Positions 9,015 through 20,500 of a DNA stretch of 21,546 nucleotides are shown here, piece by piece (positions within the stretch are counted from its first letter, which is position 1; the number at the start of each line of letters is the position of its first letter). The notes below the pieces were generated by a model that did no database searches, was not told the origin of the DNA, and saw nothing but the letters and a program-made list of their open reading frames with translations. Source of the DNA: Apostichopus californicus (Eukaryota; Echinodermata; Holothuroidea; Aspidochirotida; Stichopodidae); the NCBI GenBank assembly GCA_020650975.1, contig JAIPMN010013704.1, forward strand, positions 13,949 through 35,494, in the 5' to 3' direction. The translations under genes were made by a program, and so were the position numbers.

Positions 9015-9839
9015 ATAGCGTACGTTCAATTCCAAATCCATAAATTTATAGACGCATTCACCATCATAAAATCTTTGAATCAGCTGTGCAACAGTAAGAT
9101 AAAAACATACCCACAAAAAGGAAGTTTGTTAAACCCTTTCAAACAGATGTGATTTAAGTAGGGTATGTTCAGTCGAGGAAGTGTCACAATTTGGTTTAAA
9201 AGTATTCCACAAAATGATTTGTAAAGGACATTGTTCATGATTTATTCATTATATTAAGGTCTGGCACATGATATCAGTTGCCAGCTCTAGCAGATTAAAC
9301 CCCCCAAAAAGCTTGGCCATATCCCATTCACTAATAAACCCCCTAGCTTGCATGGAACACTGAACTCGGGCAAAGCATACTGGTACTGATCCTTGGGATC
9401 AGGATAAATAATGCACCCGCCCTGTTTCTCTATAAGAATTGTAGTCTTCTTTTCCACCTGTAATATTGTAATGTAAGTTTGGCAGTAGTGGCCTTCCCCT
9501 ATCCCAACTCTCTAAGAAGTGCTTAGTTTCATGCCACAGGCAACTGTTGAAGTTTTGTACTGTAGATGCTCTGCGGTCAGTATTCCTTGAAACAAATCCA
9601 CGGTTGACTACCATCTCCACCTTCATGTGAATGAAGTATGTATTCATGCTTTCACTTTCCAACATCACTCTGGCTGCCAAAGAGACTGTAAAATGTACCC
9701 TTCTTATTGTATCAGGTTGGTGCATAATCGTAGACTATCAAAGATGATATGATTAAGACAGGCAGGTGATATTTTATATTCCTCACATTAATTCATTTCA
9801 ATATTTATAGAACAGTGACAGTACAAAAGATGAAGTGAT

Positions 9840-9892
9840 GGGGGAGGGGGGGGTCAGGGAGATGAAAGGGGAAGAAAGGGAAGGGGGGGGGG
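9840..9892 (+). repeat. G-rich tract, quadruplex-prone
   Basis: Runs of five, eight, three, four, three and ten G occur within 53 bases, separated by short A/T/C spacers. It is a clear simple-sequence G-tract with quadruplex potential on the plus strand. Confidence 0.85.
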
Positions 9893-10593
9893 AGAGGAAT
9901 GCAGAAGGTGATAGCATAACCTTGACCTCACACTCATAGAAATCCCACAAGTACTATGATGGTGCAGGGTAGCACAGAAGTGCTAGGTGAATTACTCCTA
10001 TATTCCTTGTGCACTAAATGGCTGACGTAAAAGAATTTCAATCTTTATATGCCATAGTCAGTGAGAAAAGAATATATTGAGTGCTGGTAATGGTTTTATA
10101 GTATTTCTAGTGTGCAAGAATTCAGCAATCTTTAAAATCTGCTGCATCTCAGGAATGCTCCTTTAAGGTTGAGGGGATGGATGATGGTAGGCCTACATGG
10201 GCATCTACAAACAGGTTTTTCTCCTTAATTTTACCCAGGAAGTCAAACAAGTCAGGTTATTTGAATTTCATATGAGAAATAGAGCACCCTTGGATGACTG
10301 ACATTCAACACCACTTGTCCATCAAAAAAAATTAATGCACTGTAAACGTAATATTTAGTTCCGTACAAAGCCTTCTGTTTTTGTAGTCGGACTTATGCTG
10401 CATATGAGGAACTGACATCATGGTCTTTGGGTTAGACTAAGTACTCCAGTCACTTTAATCACGACAAATTCCACATTTAAAATTAATCGCATACAGTTCC
10501 CCCAAACCCACTAGTTTGAATTCAACCAATCAGAGATGCAGGTTTAGTTATGAGCCGTTGCTAAAAATAGATTCAAGACTTTGCGTAGGTACA

Positions 10594-10622
10594 ACCAGGG
10601 AGTTGTTATGGAACTCCCTGGT
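10594..10622. repeat. Perfect 11 bp hairpin
   Basis: 'accagggagtt' and 'aactccctggt' pair perfectly around the loop 'gttatgg'. There is no T-run after it and this is a eukaryotic region, so a bacterial-type terminator is not implied. The role is unknown. Confidence 0.75.
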
Positions 10623-11412
10623 ACAACTGCCATATAGACTGTACACAAATCAAGCTTGGTGTTGTATTACGTATTGGTCAATGACGTTCGTAGTGTTTAA
10701 ATATTCATATTATGGGCGAGGTTTATTGGGATCCCAACGGAAAATATCTTGGAGAAAAAGAAAGTTGAAAGTTGCAAATTTTTCGACTTTTATGCCACCA
10801 TTTGAAGTAAGATTTAAATAAATAAGCTAGTTATGTATGTCGTGTCGTTATGGCATAGTGGAGTCAGTGAGGTTGAGAAAAATCATAGAAAAGGACGCAA
10901 AATGCTGCTTTAACAAGTCAACATGAGTGTGTGCTCTAGTGTACAGGGTTTGGGGACTTGAGGAACTTAATAGCAAAACTGCCCAGCTAGAAGCAATGAC
11001 ATACAATGAACTTCAGGCAACACAGGATAAGTGATAAGTGAACTTCTTACTCACAAAGCAATTAGTCCAAGGGAGTATATGGCCGTCACCTTATATACTC
11101 ACAAAAAAACATGTTTCAAATCTTTTTTCATATATCTATATTATATACAGATTTTATACCATTTGCCATTACTGGAAGAAAAAAAAAATTTGGCAAATGG
11201 CTTAATTGGATGCAAAAAGTAATAACAAGTCACAACAACTGAACGCTCGACCAACATGGCGTGATCATTTTTTTTTTCAATGACACAGGCAATAGATGAT
11301 ATCCTAGACGAATTTCTAGCAAATACCAAAATGTAAAATCTAGACCTTTTAAATCCATAACACATTATCTCACTTATGATCACTGATAGAGATGACAGAG
11401 TTTGTAACAAGT

Positions 11413-11530
11413 TTACTTCATCCACAGGAGAGTTGAGTCATCGCCACTTATTTTCACGACTCCAGTCAAGTCGGTGACTCGAGTCACTGTATAATCTCCG
11501 TCGAGGAAAAAACGTTTTAGAGTCAGTTTT
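11413..11530 (-). CDS. NPRL2: NPRL2 probable terminal exon and stop
   Basis: The proposed acceptor is tttcaaaaaag|AAAACTG, which has a poor pyrimidine tract. The exon starts in the phase the previous exon demands and encodes 38 residues ending 'STLLWMK' then TAA (11415-11413). Human NPRL2 ends 'NIIICWK'. Residue identity over the last 38 is weak ('LDGDY', 'DLTGV', 'LLWMK'). The assembled C-terminal segment is 70 residues against 69 in human, which is the main support together with phase. A better exon in 11531-12996 was looked for and not found. Confidence 0.58.
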
Positions 11531-14500
11531 CTTTTTTGAAATATAACAGTGATTCATTACAACAATGAGAGATTTCCACCAGATGAAAAAATCACATTGG
11601 TACCGCTCCTCATGAGACCAATGTCTTATACCATCAGTACTTGAAAGATGAAGGCTGTCCTCACACTTCACAAGTACTCACATAAAACACACAGTTAACA
11701 GAAACTCTGGAATACTTCCAACAGGATTAGTGACTGCTGAATGTTTTTATCGCGATCGCCAAAAACCTCAAAAAACAGGGCACATCCTACGGTCTGGCAA
11801 GTGTGGACGACGGAAAGATTCCATTTATAATCGGCGAAATAAGGATCCGTCTGAGAAGTAGCACATTTCTCACGGGCAAAAACCAGCTTCTCCATATTTT
11901 GGTTGAATGATGAAACTCTCACTTCCAACAAACATGGATATTTGGGTCACTCTGTATTTGGCTTTCGAGTTCCTCGTGAGGTATTCCCGTCTTGCAACAG
12001 ATCTGATCGAGGTCCATATCACCTTGCATATACCTTTAGAGGGCAAAATATTTGAGATATCATTTGTAGGTCGTTCGTATCTACTCTTGCCAACAAAAGA
12101 AACATTTCAGAAAAGAGATATATCTTGAAAAGAATAACAGATGTAACATTGAATGCAAAATGTGATACCCACATTTAAAATTGTGACTATTATAGAAATG
12201 TTCTCGTCCATATATTTGCTTAAGAAAGAAGAAGCGACATGATTAAATCGGCTAATAGTTAACGAACTTCCAAGACAAACAAATTTCCGTTCAGACGACC
12301 AACAACAGCTGTTGGTGGTCGTCGACAGAGGACTAGCCGTTTACATCCAATTGAGATCGCATTTGAACTGAGTAATCTCAAATAGGTCAATACGATCAAT
12401 TGGTATTACCCGACATCACTTTGGAGATTTAAAAAAAAAAAAAATTAGTGGTTGCTAAGCCTATGATCCACCCAAATGGGAAATTCTACTGGCCTATTAG
12501 CTGGGGCTCTAGCCACCAAAACCAACACACCTCTCTTACAGTGAATATATTGTTTGTTCTTGTTTTTTTTTGGCAACATTTTATCGGACTATCAAATTTG
12601 CTGTTCAAACAACCACAAAGTTAAGACCTGGTTTTCCTTGCGACAACCAGGAAAAGTCCTCACAGATTTGCCCTGTTAATCATTAACACTATGATGCACT
12701 AATAGTCAGACTATTACAATTCCATCTTTTGTACCCTTTTTTGTTGTTGATAAGTTTGCTTTGTTCATTTCTGTCACCATGCACTGCCTAAGCATCAGTT
12801 TGGTGAAAATGATAGCTCACAATTTCTCCATACCACAGTCCCAGAAGAGAGGATAACCGTTACCAAATTTCTCAATCTTGCCTTTAAAATTTGCTCAACT
12901 GTAATCATATTCTGAAGCATATACCTGTAGTATTTGTGGTGAAACTGATGATGCAAGCTACATGAAAATGAATGTATTCCTCCTGATTATTATTACCTGT
13001 CAAGTTTGGCACCCTTCCTGCCCCCTACCCTCACTGGATGAGGGACCAGTCTCCTGATCAACCCTCTGACCACTCCAAATTGAATCAGGTTCCTGTTGAC
13101 AAAACAAGACAGTCTGTTACTTCGACAAATTTTAAATATGACATTAACTTTGATACGTCGTAGACAGCTTTAAAGAACACTGTTTATCGGTACAAAGTTG
13201 TATTTCTAGAACACTTTCAATTTTTTGAGAAACTGCTCAGGTTCATCAAATAAAATGACTGGACTGGTTAGTCTATAAATACATAGACCATTAAGGTCAG
13301 TTCCTCAGATTCAACACAAAACTTAATAGGAAAACTTAAAATCATTTATGGCATCAAATGACGTGCTAACAATGCAGGACATATTTGTCGAGGACGAATG
13401 GTCTTGGATGTCTTCCATGCTCTGTTGTTTATCTGAAGTTTAAAAGAACTTGGCTTTTGTTGAGTTATTAGCATTGATCAAACAATGGGTTAACAATAAC
13501 ATTTAGGCCTGCACTGAGCACTATTTGACGTCATCATTGGTTTAACCTTAAGGCAGCATTCTAGAGATTGAAAATATAATGAAGGTGAAATATCTTGATA
13601 AACCCAGAACCCTTGTAGAAACATTACTAGCACTCAAAAGGTTGCTTTTATTCTTGGACTATAAAATATCAAGACTAAAATTCTGGCTGCATCTGCTTCA
13701 TCCGTTAAAATTATCCTCTTCTGTTTTAGCTGCATGGTGCACTCAGCCTGTAATTAGCCCAAGCAACAATTACTTGTTCTGACAGGTATAAGCAAAAGTG
13801 CGATCACTGTATTTTTTTTTAAGTTCAAAGATTTTGTGTGACGAGATAGTTAAATACCAAGGGACATCCACAGCTGTGGGAAAATAAACAGATAACTGTG
13901 CTCATTTTCCCCCTCTTAGATTACAAGAGATTAAACCTAACAAGATGCGCGCTTACTATCATCCCAAACAAACTTTGATGAGATGAAAATCAAATGCATT
14001 CTCTCACCTTTCATCAACCCCTAAGGACTTAGGATCATGTCTTAGGCACAAGTCCCTGACAGTTGTTCCTGGACCTAGTGCACAATAGAGCTGAAGAATG
14101 GATCTAGCCGAGGGTGGATCGTGACCTGAGAGTAGATGGAAAGTATTTAGAAGCCGTCACCATTCAACGTACTTCTCTTTCACTACTTGTGACAGTTGTT
14201 TACATATCTGCATATCATAAACTAAATTTATTCATGCGACTTTAGCACAATCTCCTACAAAATTTGCTTTATTCACTGAAATAAAGAGTTCAATGCTCTC
14301 TAAAATACTGGACAAGTTAAACTATTCTTTTGATAAAAAAATACCTGACGTGAAGGAATAGACACTTGATAAGGATTAATCTCACTTTTCATGGTGACAC
14401 ATTTGAAACAACCTTTCACTAAATTTAAAAATATTCATACCGCGATATGCAAAGCAATACACAGTTCTTAGTACAGAGAGCCAGTGTAGGAAAACCTTGT

Positions 14501-17500
14501 TCAATTTCCCGCAAACACACTAAAAACAACTGCTGATTTCCCGCCGGTGTTCGTGCAGTGAACACACCGAGCGAAATGGCATAGGGCCTGCCTTAGGGCC
14601 CTGGTAGGGTCAAGGGGTAGAACCCCTTGTGGGGGTCCCGGGGCGAAGGCCCCCGGGAATTTTTTTTGTGTTTTTGCTGTCTGGTGATAAAAAATTCGCA
14701 GTCGAAGATGCAAAATACTGACAACATTTTGAATATAAATTGTCACGAAACTGATGTGTATACCCTGAAGTGTGAGAAAATAGCCATTGACATTGCCCTT
14801 GTGAGTGGGTTGGGGACACATCATTACTTGTTGGTATTGTGACTAAAACTGCAAGCACACTCTCTCAACATTTTCGTTTGTTTCTGAAACTTTTCTTGTG
14901 AAATTTTATTTTTTGTCTTTTACAGATGTACTTTTTTATTTCCTTCGTATTTTCTTATTATTTTTCGTCCCGTTTTTGTTTTCTAATTTTTCCAGATTTT
15001 TTTTTTCTCCAGCCAGGCTGGATTTCCCGCGAGCATCGTGGATTTCCCAGGAACCTGGTTCGGACGGTTCGCAAGGTTTTCCAGCCCTGCAGAGAGCCTA
15101 CATACAGAAGGCAGTAAACGTTTGCACAATCTTCCAGGCAACTTCTGCAATTTTTGTATCTGGCAACAGCCCATGAACATTGGTAAATATACTCTATGAA
15201 TGCCAAACCCGGACAAATCCCCATGACACCAAGAAGACGATCATTTAAGTTGTTATGGTAACTCACAGGAGATCTACCGATACTTGTCTCCCAGATCCCT
15301 CTTTTGTTAACAATCCTGGATAAAGATCTGCCACCTTATTCATCATAAGTATCACATGGTGAAAACTTAAATGTTACAAGTCCTTATTTCATACAACACC
15401 ATGAATGAGACATACGATCATTTAAGTTGTTATGGCAACTCACAGGAAATCTGCTGATACTTGTCTCCCAGATCCCTCTTTTGCTAACAATCCTAAAGCT
15501 GCCACCGTATTCATTGTAAGTACCACATTAGTGAAAACTTAAATTTTACAAGTCCTTAATTTATTCAACATCATGCATGAGACAGTGACTTTAAAAAAGG
15601 AGAAAAGGAATTCATTTGGTTACTGACCTTCTAAGGTGACATATTTGATACAATCTTCAAGTAACTGATTATCTTCTACGACTTTATTAACGTCTGGCTG
15701 CAGCAGATAAACATTGGTGTACTGGAATGACAATAACCAAAAAAATATATAAAATTAAATTAAAAAAACAATGCCAGATGATTAAATAGATATACAATCA
15801 AACAAGGGGTACACATTTATCGGAAAAATTCTAGAACCCTTCTTGAAGGAAATATAAACCCAATCTGTTATATTCAGCTCTAGAATCCTTCATGAAGGAA
15901 ATATAAATCCCAATCTGCTTTATTCAGCTTATATTTCTGAGCAATGTTTTATGATGAATGGTCATCCCCAGAAAACCCCTCAAAAATATTCTTCTTCGAG
16001 AGATACTTCTAAGTCTAAAATTTTATGGATGTGTCAGGAGGCTGTCGGTGCTTTTCCAATACATGATGTCACAGTACAAACACAAGTGGCAGAACCGTTT
16101 TGGTTAGGATTACAATCGACGTTTTTGTGTTCAGTGAATAATTCTACTGACTATCTAGCAAAGATGCAATAACCGATTATCAAATTTTACACAAAAATTC
16201 TAATGGCTGCATGCATACACAAAAACTGATTATGTTCACTACCAGAGGATATAGGACCCAAAGTCCTTTGTTCTGCATATGAAGGGACATACTAGTACAC
16301 CAACCAAAGGGGGGGGGCTTTAAATTTATCTTTAACAGAGACGGTGAATTTCTGTATGAGGAGGAATTCTCATTTTTATTTACCAATAACATTCCCCTAT
16401 AACCTTATTTAACCCATAACATTGATAAAATAACTTATTGATGGATGTGCCAATGTTTTACTTGACGCACTTCTCAAATAAAAACATGTTTTTATTTATA
16501 TATAGCTCTTTGATGAAGTATTTGATGAAATCTTGTAGCATTTCTCGGAGTTGGCTACGTGTCTCACTTTAACATCCAATTATGCGACTTTCACAGTTTG
16601 CACCTTTTAAGACTAAACCTAACCTTACAGGTCCAAAGATCCCATTATGCGACTTTCACAGTTTGCACCTTTTAAGACTAAACCTAACCTTACAGGTCCA
16701 AAGATCCAATTATGCGGCTTTCACAGTTTGTACCTTTTAAGGTTAAACCTAACCTTACAGGTCCAAAGATCCAATTATGCGGCTTTCACAGTTTGTACCT
16801 TTTAAGGTTGAACCTAACCTTACAGGTCCAAAGATCCACTTATGCGGCTTTCACAGTTTGTAGCTTTTAAGGTTAAACCTAACCTTACAGGTCCAAAGAT
16901 CAAATTATGGGGCTTTCACAGTTTTCACCTTTTAAGGCTAAACCTAACCTTACATGTCCAAAGATCTTTCAATGTTGGCAGATGTTTACAGCATCAGGAT
17001 CGTACCTACTACACTAAAAACATAGCAATGACACCCTCATTCACAAATTCAATTGGTACATTCGATTAACATACGTATGGAAACACCAATGAAAGCATTA
17101 GGATTCTTTCATCTGTAACTTTATCTTTCTCAAAATCGTTAGACTATTTTAAGGTTAAAAAAGCTGGTGGACTTCATACAAAGGATTCTAGACTCACCTG
17201 AAAGACAGGTATTATCTTGATGACACCATAAGCTCTGTAGGAAGAAAAGAACATTTCCTGGTGCTAAAAATATGAATTTTACATACATTGTCAATAACTC
17301 ATTACAGTAGTTTTCAAAATTTAGATCAATTAATTTTTTGTTAAACAATTTTTGGTCAAACTTACAACTTTGAGGGTCCAGGGATTAGTCTTTGGGGTAA
17401 AAGAAGAAACAGTTGATAAAGGGAGGTAGTGGATGGGGGTGATGCGGGGGGGGGGGGTGGACAGTGCGTCAAGGCATCAAACACCTCTGGGGAGTTTCAC

Positions 17501-20500
17501 TGTACCAACAATAACCCAGCCATGCTACAATACTCATTTGTTGGTAATACAACACCAAAGTATTTATTAGAGTGACCCCAAATTACTGGATATACCACAG
17601 TGCCAACACTGCTTGGGCGTTTGTTTAGCCATTTAGAACACATACTTCCACGACAATCTCAGTCAGTGAGATATTTAACACTGTGAAATAGGAAAACCTG
17701 TAATTCAGGCAGTCTTTCACATGATTGTGCAATAGACCTAGGGAAACATCTCACTTACATTAGATTCTGCAGACATATTTTTGATACACTGAGTTCAATC
17801 CCTGCTTTAGCTGTTATTGTCTTCACATGGTTGATACCATCAATATGAGGTAAAATCTAGAGTATAAAATAAAAATGAAAATAAAAATAGAATGAAACAA
17901 GATGAGAGGTAATTCAATGTTGCAGATGATCTTTACAATGCAAAGAACCTTCTACCCTGCCATAACTTAGCCAACATGAATAAAGGCTACAACTAGTTCA
18001 TTAATTTATGACATATTTACAACCATAAATGGCAAATATAAATCTGGTATTGTTGACACAGACATGAGTGACCACTTCCCAATTTTCTTAAAACATCCAC
18101 CAAAAAAAGCTAGAGTGCTATAGTGACAAAGCTAAACATGTACAAAATTTCCCCAAGAATAATGTTAGGATCTTCATCTGCACCATATCAAAGCCAATGA
18201 ATGGTAGGACGATATATTAGCATGAAATCGATTCCCACACTGCTTACGATATATGTTATGAACGTTACAAATCGATCTATGTCAATAGTCTTCTATGTAT
18301 CACTGTATCAGTACTACAAAAAATGGCAGAAAAGACATTCATGGTTTTCAATTGGGATACTTAATTTTATTAAGACAAAAACCAAAACCAGAAATGAAAT
18401 AAATACCATGATTATGGTATACAAAATATGAGATCTGTGCAGAAATTGGCAAAACCAATTAAAACTTGAATAAGCCCATGTAAGACAAGGGCTCATAGGA
18501 ATTCTCTAGCAGTGAATGTTATAATGAAGGTAAATATGTATGAAGCATATTGCCTTATTACTTCCAAGTACAGGGGATTCACTTGAATGGACCGTTCAAA
18601 TAGATCAGGTTAGATTTTCTCATTTTTCAAGATAACTCAAAAAGTTTGTGAAATTGAAAAAAGAAGTCCCAATTGCTGACACTTTTTGTATTCACAAGTG
18701 TGAGAGATTTTTACCTGCTTAATGAGAAACATGTGATTGTTTGATAATATCATCCAGAATATGGATATAAAGTTGGATAAAGTCCAGCCGGACCATATTT
18801 TTCCAAGGGCAAATGAAACCAGTGAAATAATATTCATAAAACTGAGGATTCTGAATATGCTCGGAATTTAGTGAGAGAAGGAAATTTAGATCAATTTACA
18901 TTCGTTGTTTACATTCCTTCGTAACAAGTTCATAGTTGTCAGAAACAATACTCAATGACCACAAATTTTAGGTTGCTACCAACATCTTCTTAAGAGATAA
19001 TTCTGGGCAGATTTCAAATATAAACTGGCCAGAGCCAGAACCGGATACTTTTTTCAGCGTCGTCAGGCCGGACAGGATATCCGGTACATCTCTAAACCAG
19101 AATGTACGGGAGTGAATAGATGATTTGAAACCTAACAGAAGTATATTTGGTAGCTATGACTACAAAAATGATTTGCAAGCTGAAATTGGGAAAGGGAGTC
19201 ATGCAACTGGGTATAAAATGTACAACAGAGGCCAACATATTAACAAATATTACATATAACCAATATGACATATTCTACATTTAATGATATTACATATTTT
19301 ATATTAGATTTTGTATATACTATTTGCAAACATGGCAAATTTCATGTAAATCTGTCATTATGTGTTTAACCACATGTACTGTATGTACTCTTACCTGTTG
19401 GGTGGCTAAGTCCCATTTCCTTGAGTCCAAGACATCGGCATTGGTCAGAAACATGGGAACGTGATGATCGTTAACGGTGATCACCTCTGCGTTAGAATGC
19501 ACAATCTTTAGATGGATTGTATTGGATTCATCTGCAAGAAAATAGCAACAGAAATATATAATCTCGTCTTTTTCTTTGCAGGGTAAAACCAAAATGAATT
19601 CCTTCACAATTGGCCAACAATGTCACATTGAGACCTTAAAATCCTACGTTACTGAACGACACTACCATTGATGCAACTGCTGAGTACTAAATCTTACAAG
19701 AATTGTATCTTATCTTAAGAGAAGCAAAAGCTGATAAAATGATTTAAGTTAATTAACTTGAAAACTACGCCTGCCTAGAGATTGAACGCTGTCATCAAGG
19801 TTTCTATGTTAATAGTCAACACAAAGAGGTCCCAAGGGCCAATATAGCAATGGATGAAAAATTAAAAGGTGAGAAACTTCATATTCTGGAAGATATTAAG
19901 ATGAGCGAGAGAGATTTGACAAGAATGAAAAGACAATTTGGCCACGAAACTGACCACTCATAGTCTTCACTTTTCTGTCATTTACTGATATTCATTGGAA
20001 ATTAAAATTGGTTCAAATACTGCCAATTCCTTCAATTCATTGTTAGATTAACATTTAAGTTATCTTCCAACTCTTATGAAATATAAACCATTTCTATAGC
20101 CTGACAATATTTTATATAATATATTAAGTTGTTGCTCTGGACAGATAAATATTCAAAAATATGAAAACTTATAGCATACCAACAGAGAGAGAGCATTGTC
20201 CATGCTGGTTCAATTGGTTTAGAAGCTGGGAGAGGATATCTGGTATTTTAGCTTTGGAATCTTCTCCAGAAATAAACCCTCTCTCAACCTGGAAACAAAC
20301 AAATGTTTAATTATATCAACAAACAACACAGAAAAGATTTCATTTTGAGACCATTTTTTTCCTCAGTTTTTTTGTGTTGAAGTTCATTTCATTTATTTAT
20401 TCAGCCAAATGTATAAAAATATTACACATCAAATATCACAAGGTTTTCCTGCTCCATAATGAGAAAGAATTTTATAACAGATATATGTAAAGATATGCAA

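Larger units (their letters stand above)
8203..9320. repeat. Tandem duplication, copy B, carrying an insertion
   Basis: Copy B repeats copy A directly in the same order, with moderate divergence, and is longer because of extra sequence at about 8632-9014. The left part aligns to A from 'tgaccctaaattacacgcg' onward. Similarity resumes after the insertion at 'tacgttcaa' (9021) and runs to 'aagcttgg' near 9316. The minus-strand donor seen in A is kept at 8468/8467. Confidence 0.85.
9321..11412. other. Intergenic region between CRADD and NPRL2
   Basis: No gene is recognised. On the minus strand, one frame is open from 9725 to 9399 and another from about 9457 to 9298 behind an AG acceptor ('attacag'), but neither translation resembles a known family. 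A G-rich tract (9840-9892) and a small hairpin (10594-10622) are listed separately. The part nearest 11413 is probably the NPRL2 3' untranslated region; no clear AATAAA was found on the minus strand. Confidence 0.5.

Noticed and set aside
8769..9152. 127-codon plus-strand frame
   Set aside because: It starts inside the right arm of the foldback hairpin, runs through the insertion into duplicated non-coding sequence, and resembles no protein family.
10594..10622. Rho-independent-type terminator
   Set aside because: The stem is perfect but lacks a U-tract, and the context is a eukaryotic nuclear gene region where such terminators do not apply.
10516..10821. 101-codon plus frame near a CCAAT-like word
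   Set aside because: It contains the perfect hairpin at 10594-10622 and shows no domain or family pattern; more likely chance or repeat.
11695..11931. Minus frame of 78 codons in the proposed last NPRL2 intron
   Set aside because: It looked like a possible NPRL2 exon, but its translation has no similarity to the NPRL2 C-terminus and lacks splice sites in the required phase.
14501..15266. Several frames on both strands in the NPRL2 intron
   Set aside because: They run through a GC-rich palindromic repeat and a T-rich tract, so their length reflects composition, not selection.
16580..16965. Possible CRISPR array (65 bp repeats)
   Set aside because: The units are contiguous with no unique spacers, lie in an animal intron, and diverge by substitutions like a minisatellite.
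16640..16965. Interstitial telomere repeat from 'cctaacctta' words
   Set aside because: The telomere-like word occurs once per 65 bp unit and never as a head-to-tail 5-6 bp array.
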